Source: Lentisphaerota bacterium (GTDB lineage: Bacteria; Verrucomicrobiota; Lentisphaeria; Victivallales; Victivallaceae). From it: a DNA stretch of 40,270 nucleotides. Location of the stretch: assembly GCA_015061695.1 (NCBI GenBank), contig SUWA01000016.1, positions 1-40,270 on the forward strand. The letters run 5' to 3'. The position numbers were made by a program, and so were the translations under genes. Below, piece by piece: positions 8,378 to 16,442 of this stretch (position 1 is its first letter; each line of letters begins with the position of its first letter). Below the pieces are notes generated by a model. It made no database searches. It was not told where the DNA came from and saw only the letters and a program-made list of their open reading frames with translations.

Positions 8378-11371
8378 TTACTTGCGGATGATTACGGCCG
8401 CACAGAGGCCGGGAATCCTTACTTCCGCGTAAGTTTTGCCGTCGATGACGACTTTTTTGACCGGATAGCGGTCAGTAACCTGACCGTTGGGGCCAAAGAC
8501 GACCGCTTCAAAGTCAGAGTTGTCGCCCCAACCGAAAAGACCGCTGTTTTTGGTGATAATGCGCTCTTGGCCGATCAGATAACCTTTGTGCAGTTCGATC
8601 GGGGTGAACGGATACATCCACTTGGTCATGGTGGGGTATTCCGGGTAGACCTTGCGCGTAACATACACGCAGTAAAGGCCGCCGAAATCCAGCGCCCGCA
8701 GCATAACTTTCCACGCATCGGTGAACTTGCGTTCGGTCAGGTGGTCGCCCAGCGCCACCGGCGTTCCCAAATGGCCCAGCAGTACGTTGGAGATCGAACC
8801 GGTTTCGAACATGCTCTGGAGTTTTTCCTGCCGCATGGTGTGAGTTGCCGGCGCCCCGTTGATAATGAGCGCTTTATCGGCGGCGCGCAATTTGCGCACC
8901 ATCTTGAGCCGCCACTCAAGCGACAGCAGTGCTACGGAACTCTTTTTGCGTTTGATCGTACCGTTATTGCGGTTGACATCGGCCGAAACACCGTCCCACA
9001 TATTTTTGTTGTAGACATATTCGACATTGCTGCGGACAAATTCATCCCAGAAGATCCCGTCAGCGCCGATTTTATTGATGATCATGTCGATCCACTCTTC
9101 GCCGACTTCCGCCCAGCCGCCTTCGGTGGGCAGTATGCAGTGCAGGTAGTTGCCGCCGGGACTGATACTGTAAACCGTGTGGCTGCCGTCGGCCAGCACC
9201 ATGCGGTCGTTGGCGTATCTGGTCAGGTTGGCTACGGTGGTATCCAAATAGCAGTGGAAGTAGATCAGCTGCTTTACGTTGCCTTGCGGATAGTGTTTGT
9301 CGAGCAATTTACGCATGGCATGATATTGCGTAAGATCGCCCTGGATCAAATCCGTGCCGCGGGTGGGGCGGCCTTGGGCATCCGGCACGCAGTTGTTGCT
9401 TTGGGTAACCGCATTGATCCCGAAGTTGTCGATCATCTTTTTCTGGACTTTGATGCTGTATTTGGTGGCATCATTGTGATTCCAGAAGCCCGACAGCAGT
9501 GTGATCGGGTAGTTCGAGCCGATGATCCGGCGTGCCTGATTGATCCAGCTGTAATAATCCGCGTTGAGCCACGGTACAATTATGAATTCCGAGGTGTATT
9601 CAGCGTTGCCGCCGATCGCCATCTGGAAATCCGCCAGCTGGGGCGCGCCATTGTTGACCGCCGCCGTGCCGTGAATCGACAATGCGTCGCACCACGGGAT
9701 CATACCTACAGCGTATTTATCGCTCAAACCCAGCACGGTACAGTTGGTACCCAGCGCCCGCTCGGTATTGTACTTCAAGCTGACTTCGGTACCGCCGACC
9801 AGCAGCGTTTTGATTCCGGGCAGGGTCATGGTATGCTTCTGCAGCAGAACCAAATCTTCGTTGGAAGTGTTGACAAATTTGTCGCGCACAAGTATATACG
9901 CATCAGTGCGTTCGACTTTGCGGGTGTGTTTGATGGCCGTGTTGCTCAAATCGCCCCACTTGCCGCCTTTGGTCAGGAATTCGCTTTTGACCGTAACGGT
10001 AACATCGTTGAGTTTGAATGCAACCGCATTGCCCTTTTGCTGAACCGTGCTGTAGACCGGCAGCGCGGCCGGTGTTTCGGGTTCAAACTTATCGAGCTTG
10101 CCGGTGGGCGGTTTGGTCGTATCGACCAAAGTACCTTTGGGAACAATGGTCAGCGCAACTTTGCCGACTGCCATGGGGAATTTATTTTTGCGGTGCAGTG
10201 CCGTCGGCATGACTTTGAAAGTGATGGTGTTTTTACCCTCTTTCAGCAACCCGGCCAGCGAAAACGCAAAATCGCAGCTTTTGCGGCCCGGAACCGCGTA
10301 ATCTTTGTGCTTATCGACCCCTTCAAAGCTGTTGCTCCACGGCAGCGTCAGCGATCCCGAAGGCCCGATCATGCCCAGCGAGCGGCCACTGCGCATGGTA
10401 AAGGTGGCGGGCAGGCCGAAGAGTTGTTCGGCTTGCAGCATTTTGCCGTTGACCTCCACATTGAGCATGTTGCTGCCGAACCCGGCGGGCTTGGCTGAAA
10501 CCGCACGCGCCTGAAAGTTCAACAGATAATCAAATTTGTTGACTTCATCAGCAGTAAGCTCAAAGGTAATAATTTGCGGCTTTTCCACATTGACGCTTTT
10601 TTCCGTATCCGAAAGCACTTTTTCGGGGGTACAGAGCTTGGAATTGCCGCTGCCGTCAGCCAGCACCACTCTGACCAACCGGTCGCGGTAGTTGGTAAAG
10701 GGCAGCGGGCCGAGGATCTTGTAATTTTGCTGACTGAATTTGGGATCATCGGAATCCGACACCAGCACATCCACCGCAAAAACTTTGTCGAAAGTCATGC
10801 CTTTGACTTCCAGTGTTTCCCACGGAATAAATGCTTCGATATTATACCCGTCGGCAGTTTTTTCTGCCTCCACGCGGCAGCCTTTGAGCGTTTTGCCCTG
10901 CGGTTTGACCAGGCGGACTTCGGGTTTATAATTCTGGAAATCTCCGGGCGAAATGATCAGCTGGAACTGGCCGTCGCCGAAAGTTTCCCGATCTTTGGCC
11001 GCATCGGGCGTCATATCCAAACGCAGATCAACATGGTCGCCGGCCCACGGCTTGGCGGGGAACGCCTGCACATGTTTATCATCAAAGACTTGGGCCGAGA
11101 TAAACAAGCCAGAATGCTGCCAGAGCATTTTGACGATTCCGCTCAAATCTTTGTCGCCATCGTAGCTTTTGGTGCGGTTGTATGCCAGCGAAGCAGTGCC
11201 GGACATATCCGCCAGAACCGGCACATTCTGCCAGTCGGCCAGTTTGCCGTCGATCACCACCGGCGGGTCCACATCGTAACTGATCGGTTTGGGCGTTGCC
11301 GGAAGCGCGGCGTGCAGAGCAGCCGCGCCGGAAAACGCCAATGCAGCCAAAGTCGCATTGAACTTATTCAT
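8378..11371 (-). CDS. Secreted CBM9-like / TIM-barrel putative glycoside hydrolase (paralog C)
   Basis: A 997-residue paralog and the most divergent by eye. It has a signal peptide (MNKFNATLAALAFSGAAALHA), a CBM9-like domain from DPPVVIDGKLADW, beta-rich middle domains, and a putative barrel with DGIFWDEF from residue 771. Its C-terminus, EVRIPGLCAAVIIRK, carries Leu where A and B have Ser. It begins 32 bp after the prepilin stop with no terminator between, so it probably belongs to the lacI-prepilin transcript. It is followed by the hairpin at 8336-8368. Function is inferred from architecture only; which of the three copies is catalytically active cannot be told from this sequence. Confidence 0.75.
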   Translation of the reverse strand: MNKFNATLAALAFSGAAALHAALPATPKPISYDVDPPVVIDGKLADWQNVPVLADMSGTASLAYNRTKSYDGDKDLSGIVKMLWQHSGLFISAQVFDDKHVQAFPAKPWAGDHVDLRLDMTPDAAKDRETFGDGQFQLIISPGDFQNYKPEVRLVKPQGKTLKGCRVEAEKTADGYNIEAFIPWETLEVKGMTFDKVFAVDVLVSDSDDPKFSQQNYKILGPLPFTNYRDRLVRVVLADGSGNSKLCTPEKVLSDTEKSVNVEKPQIITFELTADEVNKFDYLLNFQARAVSAKPAGFGSNMLNVEVNGKMLQAEQLFGLPATFTMRSGRSLGMIGPSGSLTLPWSNSFEGVDKHKDYAVPGRKSCDFAFSLAGLLKEGKNTITFKVMPTALHRKNKFPMAVGKVALTIVPKGTLVDTTKPPTGKLDKFEPETPAALPVYSTVQQKGNAVAFKLNDVTVTVKSEFLTKGGKWGDLSNTAIKHTRKVERTDAYILVRDKFVNTSNEDLVLLQKHTMTLPGIKTLLVGGTEVSLKYNTERALGTNCTVLGLSDKYAVGMIPWCDALSIHGTAAVNNGAPQLADFQMAIGGNAEYTSEFIIVPWLNADYYSWINQARRIIGSNYPITLLSGFWNHNDATKYSIKVQKKMIDNFGINAVTQSNNCVPDAQGRPTRGTDLIQGDLTQYHAMRKLLDKHYPQGNVKQLIYFHCYLDTTVANLTRYANDRMVLADGSHTVYSISPGGNYLHCILPTEGGWAEVGEEWIDMIINKIGADGIFWDEFVRSNVEYVYNKNMWDGVSADVNRNNGTIKRKKSSVALLSLEWRLKMVRKLRAADKALIINGAPATHTMRQEKLQSMFETGSISNVLLGHLGTPVALGDHLTERKFTDAWKVMLRALDFGGLYCVYVTRKVYPEYPTMTKWMYPFTPIELHKGYLIGQERIITKNSGLFGWGDNSDFEAVVFGPNGQVTDRYPVKKVVIDGKTYAEVRIPGLCAAVIIRK

Positions 11372-11403
11372 AACAATATTTCAGCCTTAAATGTAACAAT
11401 ATA

Positions 11404-12114
11404 TCAGTTCAAACGTTCATCGACCAGGTCGAAGAAGTTTTTGTTGGATGTCATCTTGCTGGTCAGCGAATCAGGCATTGCCATACGCTTGACGTGACCG
11501 CCCAGATAGAGGAACCCGGCATCGTTGGGGTGGTTGTCTGAAGAATCCCAGCCGGTACGCTTCACATAGTCATAGGCAATGGTATTGCCGGGATTGTCGC
11601 GTCCGACAACATGACGCGCTGAACCGCCGTTGGTATCGTTGGTATAGTTTTTATCCTTTGCTTTGCAAACGACCAGGAAGGGGTAGCTGGAGTGGGAGTT
11701 GTTGCTATAGTAACCGAAGTTGGTCGTATCGCTGGGGCACTGGTAATACTTGGCAACTGTATCCTGATCCTCACGCAGATCGGTCAGTACGGCAGGGGTG
11801 AAACCAAAGTATCCGCCTTTGATGATCAAACACTGGGGAGAACCGTGGGTATCCGAAAAGTCGCAGCTGGTTCCGTTAAATTCGTACTGCGACTGATCTC
11901 CGGCATTGGAGCCATAGTACATACCGGCAATAAAATCTTTATTGTCACCGGCATAGAGCATTTCGGCCGTACCGATCTGCTTGAGTTTGGTGGTACAATT
12001 GGCGGCGCGGGCGCGTTCGCGCGCGGCGCTCAAAGCCGGCAGCAGCATGGCCGCCAGAATGGCAATGATGGCGATTACGACCAGGAGTTCGATCAGTGTG
12101 AATTGTTTTTTCAT
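11404..12114 (-). CDS. Prepilin-like protein (type II/IV pseudopilin fold)
   Basis: A 236-residue protein starting [20 protein letters not shown], the classic prepilin-peptidase site and hydrophobic helix: a short basic leader, then Phe as residue 1 of the mature chain and Glu at +5. A long amphipathic helix follows ([10 protein letters not shown]), then a globular domain, and near the C-terminus [15 protein letters not shown], a variant of the H-x9-DG end seen in PVC and planctomycete pseudopilin-like families. A strong AGGAG lies 8 bases before the ATG. It sits between the regulator and the secreted proteins. Such prepilins are typically found beside polysaccharide genes in this group and may help export or display the enzymes; that role is inferred. 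Confidence 0.85.
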   Translation of the reverse strand: MKKQFTLIELLVVIAIIAILAAMLLPALSAARERARAANCTTKLKQIGTAEMLYAGDNKDFIAGMYYGSNAGDQSQYEFNGTSCDFSDTHGSPQCLIIKGGYFGFTPAVLTDLREDQDTVAKYYQCPSDTTNFGYYSNNSHSSYPFLVVCKAKDKNYTNDTNGGSARHVVGRDNPGNTIAYDYVKRTGWDSSDNHPNDAGFLYLGGHVKRMAMPDSLTSKMTSNKNFFDLVDERLN

Positions 12115-12163
12115 TTTTTTTCTCCTCTTATTAAGGTTGGTTTAATATTTTTATATGGTTGTT

Positions 12164-13198
12164 TTATTGATTGCAAATGGCGTTGTCGGTCAGATTTTCT
12201 TCGCTCTTGGCGTAGAAGTATGGCACCAGTTTGAGTTTTTCCACGTTTTGTCTGTTGAGCATTTTCTGCATGGTATCCCACGCCTGTTTACCCAGCTGAA
12301 ATGAATTATGAGACCAGCATGGAAAGGCCGTTTCCTGACTGCACGACAAATGACAATTTTTGCCCCGCTGCAGGATCACTCCGTGCCGCCGGGCCGCTTC
12401 CTGGATCATATCGGCAAAGTCGCTGCCGTCCACCAGCACGCCATCGCAGGGCGAATCGCCTGAAAAATATTTTTCAGCCTCTTGTATCATCGCTTCGGTA
12501 ACTTCGTATTGGCCGGGATCAAAAATCGAAAATTTTACCTCCGGGCGGCTGCAGTTGGCCCGGAACTTTTCAAACGATTTCTGCAATATATAATTCGGCT
12601 GGCAAACATTGATCAAAGCCGAGATTTGCAAGATATTTCTGCAGCCGGCTGCCAGCAGATCGTTTACCCGGTCGTTGACCAGTTTTTCGTGATCGGAGCG
12701 CACGCTGGCCACATAGTGCTGGCTGCAGGAGTATTCCACGTTGGCAAAGACCATGGGCAGTTTATAGGGCAGCAGGTTTTCCGCATAACTTAAATCAGTA
12801 TCTGAATCCAGCAGTATCACTCCATCTACCCGGTGTTCTTCGAGCGATTTAAAAAGTTTATCGTTGACTCCGAAAAACACCATTGGCCGGTAATCTGTTT
12901 CCTGGATCGCCATGCACACCCCATGAAAAATACGCAATTGGTGCAATGATATCCTGCTGACAAAACGTTCCGGCAGCAGTATGCCGATATTATAACTGCA
13001 ATGGTTTTTCAGGCAGCGTCCGATCAGGCTGGGGCGATACCCCAGCTCGCGGGCGGTTTGCAGGATCTTTGCCCGCGTTTCGGGCTTGACCTTATTTTGT
13101 GCCGTATCGCTGAATGCGTAGCTGACCAGTGCGCCGCTTACGCCGCAAGCCCGTGCCACATCATTACGCGTAACTGTTGTTTTTTTGCCCGCAACCAT
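12164..13198 (-). CDS. LacI-family transcriptional regulator
   Basis: A DNA-binding regulator of about 345 residues. The N-terminal helix-turn-helix reads TRNDVARACGVSGALVSYAF, followed by the hinge-helix region VKPETRAKILQTARELGYRPS, as in LacI/GalR proteins. The rest resembles a periplasmic-binding-protein-like effector domain (NIGILLPERF early, then a DGVILLDSDT motif). I start at ATG 13198; ATG 13210 is also possible and neither has a clear Shine-Dalgarno. Any earlier start would lie upstream of the -35 box at 13267-13272 and is excluded. Operator copies at its own promoter and before paralog B suggest it represses both units until a sugar released from the target glycan binds. Confidence 0.85.
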   Translation of the reverse strand: MVAGKKTTVTRNDVARACGVSGALVSYAFSDTAQNKVKPETRAKILQTARELGYRPSLIGRCLKNHCSYNIGILLPERFVSRISLHQLRIFHGVCMAIQETDYRPMVFFGVNDKLFKSLEEHRVDGVILLDSDTDLSYAENLLPYKLPMVFANVEYSCSQHYVASVRSDHEKLVNDRVNDLLAAGCRNILQISALINVCQPNYILQKSFEKFRANCSRPEVKFSIFDPGQYEVTEAMIQEAEKYFSGDSPCDGVLVDGSDFADMIQEAARRHGVILQRGKNCHLSCSQETAFPCWSHNSFQLGKQAWDTMQKMLNRQNVEKLKLVPYFYAKSEENLTDNAICNQ

Positions 13199-13222
13199 AT
13201 TTATATCCATAAAAAAAATAAA

Positions 13223-13236
13223 TTTACACGAGTAAC
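13223..13236. promoter_or_regulatory. Putative LacI-family operator at the lacI promoter
   Basis: TTTACACGAGTAAC shares the TTTACACGAGTAA core with 8308-8323. It overlaps the predicted transcription start (~13237) and the first ~15 transcribed bases, a standard position for autorepression. Confidence 0.65.
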
Positions 13237-13243
13237 CAATTGC

Positions 13244-13272
13244 AATATACAATAAAACTTTGATGCTGTCAA
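13244..13272 (-). promoter_or_regulatory. Sigma70-type promoter of the lacI-prepilin-paralog C unit
   Basis: On the minus strand, a perfect TTGACA (13267-13272), a 17-base spacer and TATATT (13244-13249). ATTGCAAT-like palindromes flank it on both sides (around 13239-13246 and 13279-13286), which could be further protein sites. Confidence 0.8.
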
Positions 13273-13353
13273 GGGAACATTGCAATTTACAAACAAAAAA
13301 TTGTTGAAAAAAAATGAATTTAACGTTTTTTTCAAAAAAAACTGCTTATAAAG

Positions 13354-13381
13354 TTGTTTTTTACAAAAAGTGATGTATAGT
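13354..13381 (+). promoter_or_regulatory. Probable promoter of tRNA-Cys
   Basis: TTGTTT (13354-13359), a 16-base spacer, then TATAGT (13376-13381), about 20 bases before the tRNA. Confidence 0.5.
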
Positions 13382-13402
13382 AATGTATCACCTCCTTTAC
13401 GA

Positions 13403-13476
13403 GGCGTGGTAGCCAAACGGTCAGGCAGCGGTCTGCAAAATCGCATAAATCGGTTCGACTCCGATCCACGCCTCCA
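13403..13476 (+). tRNA. tRNA-Cys (anticodon GCA)
   Basis: A full cloverleaf. The acceptor stem GGCGTGG (13403-13409) pairs with CCACGCC (13466-13472). The anticodon stem GCGGT/ATCGC encloses CTGCAAA with anticodon GCA. The T arm is ATCGG-TTCGACT-CCGAT. The discriminator is T and CCA is encoded at 13474-13476. Confidence 0.95.
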
Positions 13477-13489
13477 TTTTTTTTGCCCA

Positions 13490-14070
13490 TATCGTGGCGC
13501 CTCACGAGCCTTGCCGGCGTCGCTCACTCGGTCGAGTACAGTCGTACACTCCCTCGTTCGCTCCTTGCAAAACTCGTGATGCATCCGCGCTATTTCGCAA
13601 AAACAGTCGGTTAGCGGACGGGGTGTGTCGGCCGCTGGGGCGGCCGACCGGCGCGGCGTTCCGCCGCGCCACGCTCGCGGGCGGCCTCCGGCCAGACCGC
13701 TCGCGCTCCGGGTACGGGATTGTAGACCGGCGACTGGTGTCGCCCGGCGGCATTGCTATCGCTCGCCGCCACGCTCGCGCGATTGCTTCGCTCCGCGCTC
13801 GCGCTCCGAGTGCGGGCTTGATGGGCCACCGGCTGGTGCCGGGCGGCGGCATTGCTATCGCTCGCCGCCACGCTCGCGCGATTGCTTCGCTCCTCGCTCG
13901 CGCTCCGAGTGCGGGCTTGATGGGCCACCGGCTGGTGCCGGGCGGCGGCATTGCTATCGCTCGCCGCCACAATGCTGTGTTGCAGACCGGCGACTGGTGT
14001 CGCCCGGCGGCATTGCTATCGCTCGCCGCCGCGCTCGCGCGATTGCTTCGCTCCGCGCATCGCGGAAAAC
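13490..14070. repeat. GC-rich, hairpin-dense region with ~99-bp tandem repeats
   Basis: This block is far richer in GC than its surroundings and has no convincing gene. From about 13722 there are four related units. Two full units are in register 99 bp apart (GATGGGCCACCGGCTGG at 13820 and 13919), a third is cut short near 13970, and a variant unit with CGACTGGTGTCGCCCGG occurs at ~13722 and again at ~13982. Every unit carries GGCGGCATTGCTATCGCTC followed by GCCGCC. Upstream are perfect hairpins: 9-bp stems at 13627-13635/13640-13648 and at 13650-13658/13662-13670 with a 3-base loop. Because 99 is divisible by three, several frames stay open by chance. It looks like an expanded extragenic repeat family. 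Confidence 0.7.
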
Positions 14071-14087
14071 CCTACTGCCGCACCAGC

Positions 14088-14120
14088 AAAAAAACGGCAT
14101 CCGTTTTTGCGGATGCCGTT
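14088..14120 (-). terminator. Rho-independent terminator of the second prepilin gene
   Basis: An 11-bp perfect stem, AACGGCATCCG at 14093-14103 with its complement at 14110-14120, followed on the minus strand by T7, 22 bases past the prepilin stop. Confidence 0.85.
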
Positions 14121-14142
14121 GCGTTTTCTCTGTTATCAGAAT

Positions 14143-14820
14143 TTACTTCTGCACATGGTCAAAGTATTTGCCGATAACTGCGGCCAGCGTGTCTTTGGCT
14201 TGAGCATAGCTCTTGGGATAGTTTACATTTTCCACGTCGCCGCCGAGTTTCAGACCATTGGCCGAAGTGGCGTGATTGTTCCGGCCATACTGTTCGCCGT
14301 AGTAGGAAACAGTATCAAGCATATAGGTGTTGCCGGGATTGTCTTTACCCAGTATACAGCGGGCCGAATCAGCTCCGTTGTACGCATTGCTGGAATGGTG
14401 GCCGCAACCGGCTGTGTTGATATAGAAGAAATAATAACTTGCATGTACACTCTGCCGCTGTGAAACATCATCGCTGGGGCAGATGAAATACTTGCGCAGC
14501 AGTTTCCGGTACTCGACCGCATCAGTGGTATCCAGCTCGCCGGGCAGATAGCCGCCGTTGGAAAGCAAATACGGTGTATCATTGACTGTACCGGTACTTT
14601 CTCCCATCGTCAAAATACAGCCTTGATCAGCGCAGCGGACTTTGGAAAATGCTACATGACTTTTGTTATCGCCGGCGTACATGATCGTGGAAAGACCGAT
14701 CTGTTTGAGGTTGCCGATGCAGTTGGATACCCGGGCGCGTTCGCGCGCTGCGGAGAGTGCCGGCAGCAGCATGGCAGCCAGAATGGCGATGATGGCGATT
14801 ACCACAGTAAGGGTAATCAA
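14143..14820 (-). CDS. Prepilin-like protein body, 5' end separated by an inversion
   Basis: This frame encodes about 219 residues of a prepilin: [28 protein letters not shown], then a globular domain with [30 protein letters not shown] (an H-x9-DG-like end) and a Lys C-terminus. It lacks a proper start. The only in-frame start is TTG at 14820 without a ribosome site, the leader reads ITLTVV in place of FTLIELLVV, and a TAG lies seven codons upstream of the TTG. The missing start, with its ribosome site, lies just upstream on the opposite strand (14841-14890). Flipping the segment between 14798-14804 and 14888-14894 would give a 230-residue prepilin beginning [16 protein letters not shown]. 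As drawn, the gene is probably off or broken. Confidence 0.75.
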   Translation of the reverse strand: MITLTVVIAIIAILAAMLLPALSAARERARVSNCIGNLKQIGLSTIMYAGDNKSHVAFSKVRCADQGCILTMGESTGTVNDTPYLLSNGGYLPGELDTTDAVEYRKLLRKYFICPSDDVSQRQSVHASYYFFYINTAGCGHHSSNAYNGADSARCILGKDNPGNTYMLDTVSYYGEQYGRNNHATSANGLKLGGDVENVNYPKSYAQAKDTLAAVIGKYFDHVQK

Positions 14821-14894
14821 CTCAAAAAAAAGTGTAAACTATTGAAGGATCAACGAATGAAGAAACAATTCACCCTCATCGAGCTTCTGGTAAT
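14798..14894. repeat. Putative invertible segment carrying a prepilin RBS and start
   Basis: Inverted repeats ATTACCA (14798-14804) and TGGTAAT (14888-14894) flank 83 bases. Inside, on the plus strand, GAAGGA precedes ATG 14857 and the codons for [12 protein letters not shown]; this frame runs on past the repeat and stops at 14952 after only 31 residues. The reading phase across GGTAAT is the same in this frame and in the minus-strand prepilin body, so inversion would join them in frame. The promoter -10 box lies immediately outside the right repeat. Confidence 0.55.
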
Positions 14895-14923
14895 AGTATA
14901 CATCATCTTTTTTTCAATGTCAA
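14895..14923 (-). promoter_or_regulatory. Strong sigma70-type promoter facing the prepilin body
   Basis: On the minus strand, TTGACA (14918-14923), a 17-base spacer and TATACT (14895-14900), a near-consensus promoter. Its start would fall at about 14888, at the right inverted repeat, so all leader sequence lies within the invertible segment. Confidence 0.75.
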
Positions 14924-14956
14924 GGGCAGAATATTGCAAAAAAAATAAATAGTTGC

Positions 14957-15005
14957 AAAAAAAAACAACGTACAACCGGTTTATCCGATCGTACGTTGTT
15001 TTTCT
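14957..15005 (-). terminator. Rho-independent terminator after uxaC (bidirectional)
   Basis: A 10-bp stem, AACAACGTAC at 14964-14973 with its complement at 14991-15000, has A-runs on the left and T-runs on the right and so can end transcription in either direction. It follows the uxaC stop. Confidence 0.75.
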
Positions 15006-15041
15006 TTTCAGCAAGATCTTGAGCTTGCTGTATCAGTTTTT

Positions 15042-16409
15042 TCAGATGGCAAAGAAGCTGCGGGGCTGTTCATAGCAGAGTCGTACTGCCAGTTCGGTAA
15101 GCAGTTCTTCGGGCGCCTGACCGAGTTCGGCCATGGTACCCAGCACGTCGGCCAGCACCCGGCGGAACATTTCGTGCCGCGAGCCGTAGCTCAAAAGTTT
15201 GCGCGAGTCGGAAACCATCCCCGAGCAGTTGTTCAGCAGATCCACGCTGCCGAAGTATTCCAGCTGGCGTTTCATGCCGATCGGGTTGTCGCACTGCCAC
15301 CAGGGCGCACCGATCTTGACCTTGCTGGAGAACGCACGCGCCACGCTGGCCACGGTGGAGATCTGGGTGGGGTCAAAGCAGTAAAGCACCGTTTTGAGTT
15401 TGCCGTCGAATGCATTGAGGAAGTCGACCATGCCCGGGTAGTGATCCTGGAAGCAGTTGCCGGTATCCACGCCGGTATCGGGGCCGAGTTTTTCAAAGAT
15501 CGAATGACGCACGTTGCGCATAGCGCCAAAGTGCAGCTGGAAGACCCAGTCTTTTTCCGCATCCAGTGCGGCCGCGCAGTTCATCACTGCTTTCTGGAAG
15601 TTGGTGATTTCGTCCTTGCTGACCGCCGCGCCGGAAAGCGCTTTTTTAAATGTGGCATCCGCCAGCGCTTTGTCGAAAGTTGCGCCGGGAATGATTTCCA
15701 CCCCGTGATCGCTGACCGTACAGTTGTTTGCGGCAAAGTAATCGTGCGACATGCGCAAGGCTTTAAAAAGATCGTCGATGCTGTTGAACGTCAGTTCAAA
15801 CCGGGCGGCCAGTTTCTGCATATAAGCGCTCCAGGTGGGCAGATGCATATTCATTGCCGCATCCGGCCGCCAGGTGGGACGCACCAGGATCCCGCCCCAG
15901 GCGGCGTTGACCTGCCGGTGATATTCCAGCGTATCGACCGGGTCGTCGGTCGAACACATGGCCACCACGTTGAGTTTTTTCAGGATCGCCAGCGGCTTCA
16001 TATCTTCGCGCGCAAGTATGGTGTTTACGGCATCAAAAATTTCGTTGGCAGTTTCGCCGTTGAGCAATGTATCAATATTCATCACCCGCTTGAGGTCGAG
16101 GTGGATCCATTCGTAGACCGGGTTGCCCACCAGCAGCGGGAAAATGCGGCCGAGTTCGCAGAATTTTTCGCGCGCGGTGCGGTTGCCGGTAATATATTCT
16201 TCGGCCACGCCGCAGCGACGCATTACGCTCCAGACATAGTGGTCGGTGCCGGCAAAGAGCTGCCAGGCGTCGGCATAGTTTTTGTTTTCGGCCAACTCTT
16301 TGACGTTGGCGTGGTTGTGAGCATCGACAATGGGCAGGTCTTTGACCGCATCAAAAATGCGCAGTCCGGCGGCGTTGCCGATAAGGTAGTTCCGGTCGAG
16401 AAAAGCCAT
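15042..16409 (-). CDS. uxaC: Uronate isomerase (glucuronate/galacturonate isomerase)
   Basis: 455 residues, the usual length of UxaC, which interconverts D-glucuronate with D-fructuronate (and galacturonate with tagaturonate) in the cytoplasm. Visible family features are the amidohydrolase-type metal motif DAHNHA near residue 34, VMRRCGV, and the characteristic CSTDDPVDTLEYH stretch. AAGGAAA stands before the ATG. It is the last gene of a long minus-strand run and is followed by a terminator. It gives the cell a route for uronic acids, which would fit degradation of uronate-containing glycans, though no uronate lyase or dehydrogenase lies in this window. Confidence 0.9.
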   Translation of the reverse strand: MAFLDRNYLIGNAAGLRIFDAVKDLPIVDAHNHANVKELAENKNYADAWQLFAGTDHYVWSVMRRCGVAEEYITGNRTAREKFCELGRIFPLLVGNPVYEWIHLDLKRVMNIDTLLNGETANEIFDAVNTILAREDMKPLAILKKLNVVAMCSTDDPVDTLEYHRQVNAAWGGILVRPTWRPDAAMNMHLPTWSAYMQKLAARFELTFNSIDDLFKALRMSHDYFAANNCTVSDHGVEIIPGATFDKALADATFKKALSGAAVSKDEITNFQKAVMNCAAALDAEKDWVFQLHFGAMRNVRHSIFEKLGPDTGVDTGNCFQDHYPGMVDFLNAFDGKLKTVLYCFDPTQISTVASVARAFSSKVKIGAPWWQCDNPIGMKRQLEYFGSVDLLNNCSGMVSDSRKLLSYGSRHEMFRRVLADVLGTMAELGQAPEELLTELAVRLCYEQPRSFFAI

Positions 16410-16442
16410 AATTGTTTTCCTTTATATTTAATGGTTGGATTT

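Noticed and set aside
13173-13182. TTACGCGTAA palindrome as a third LacI operator
   Set aside because: It lies inside the lacI coding sequence, has a different centre and spacing from the two matching sites, and could be chance.
12164-13285. Longer LacI start at 13285
   Set aside because: That ATG lies upstream of the -35 box of the gene's own promoter, so it would not be transcribed; the helix-turn-helix fits the start at 13198.
13466-13476. tRNA-Cys 3' end as an integration site for the GC-rich block
   Set aside because: I found no second copy of the tRNA 3' end and no integrase gene.
13201-13584. 127-codon minus-strand frame with a GSESNRFMRFCRPLPD stretch
   Set aside because: This is the classic false frame antisense to tRNA-Cys; the same kind opposite tRNA-Leu (38731-38937, with GDLNPQG) was also dropped.
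13722-14066. CRISPR array
   Set aside because: Repeats are 99 bp with no unique spacers, and no cas genes are present.
13502-14203. Overlapping frames on both strands rich in Arg, Ala and Ser with 33-residue repeats
   Set aside because: They come from 99-bp repeats being divisible by three; several frames on both strands are open at once and none has an RBS.
14857-14952. Independent small gene on the plus strand beginning [12 protein letters not shown]
   Set aside because: Only 31 residues, and it loses the prepilin pattern right after the inverted repeat; better explained as the flipped 5' end of the neighbouring prepilin.
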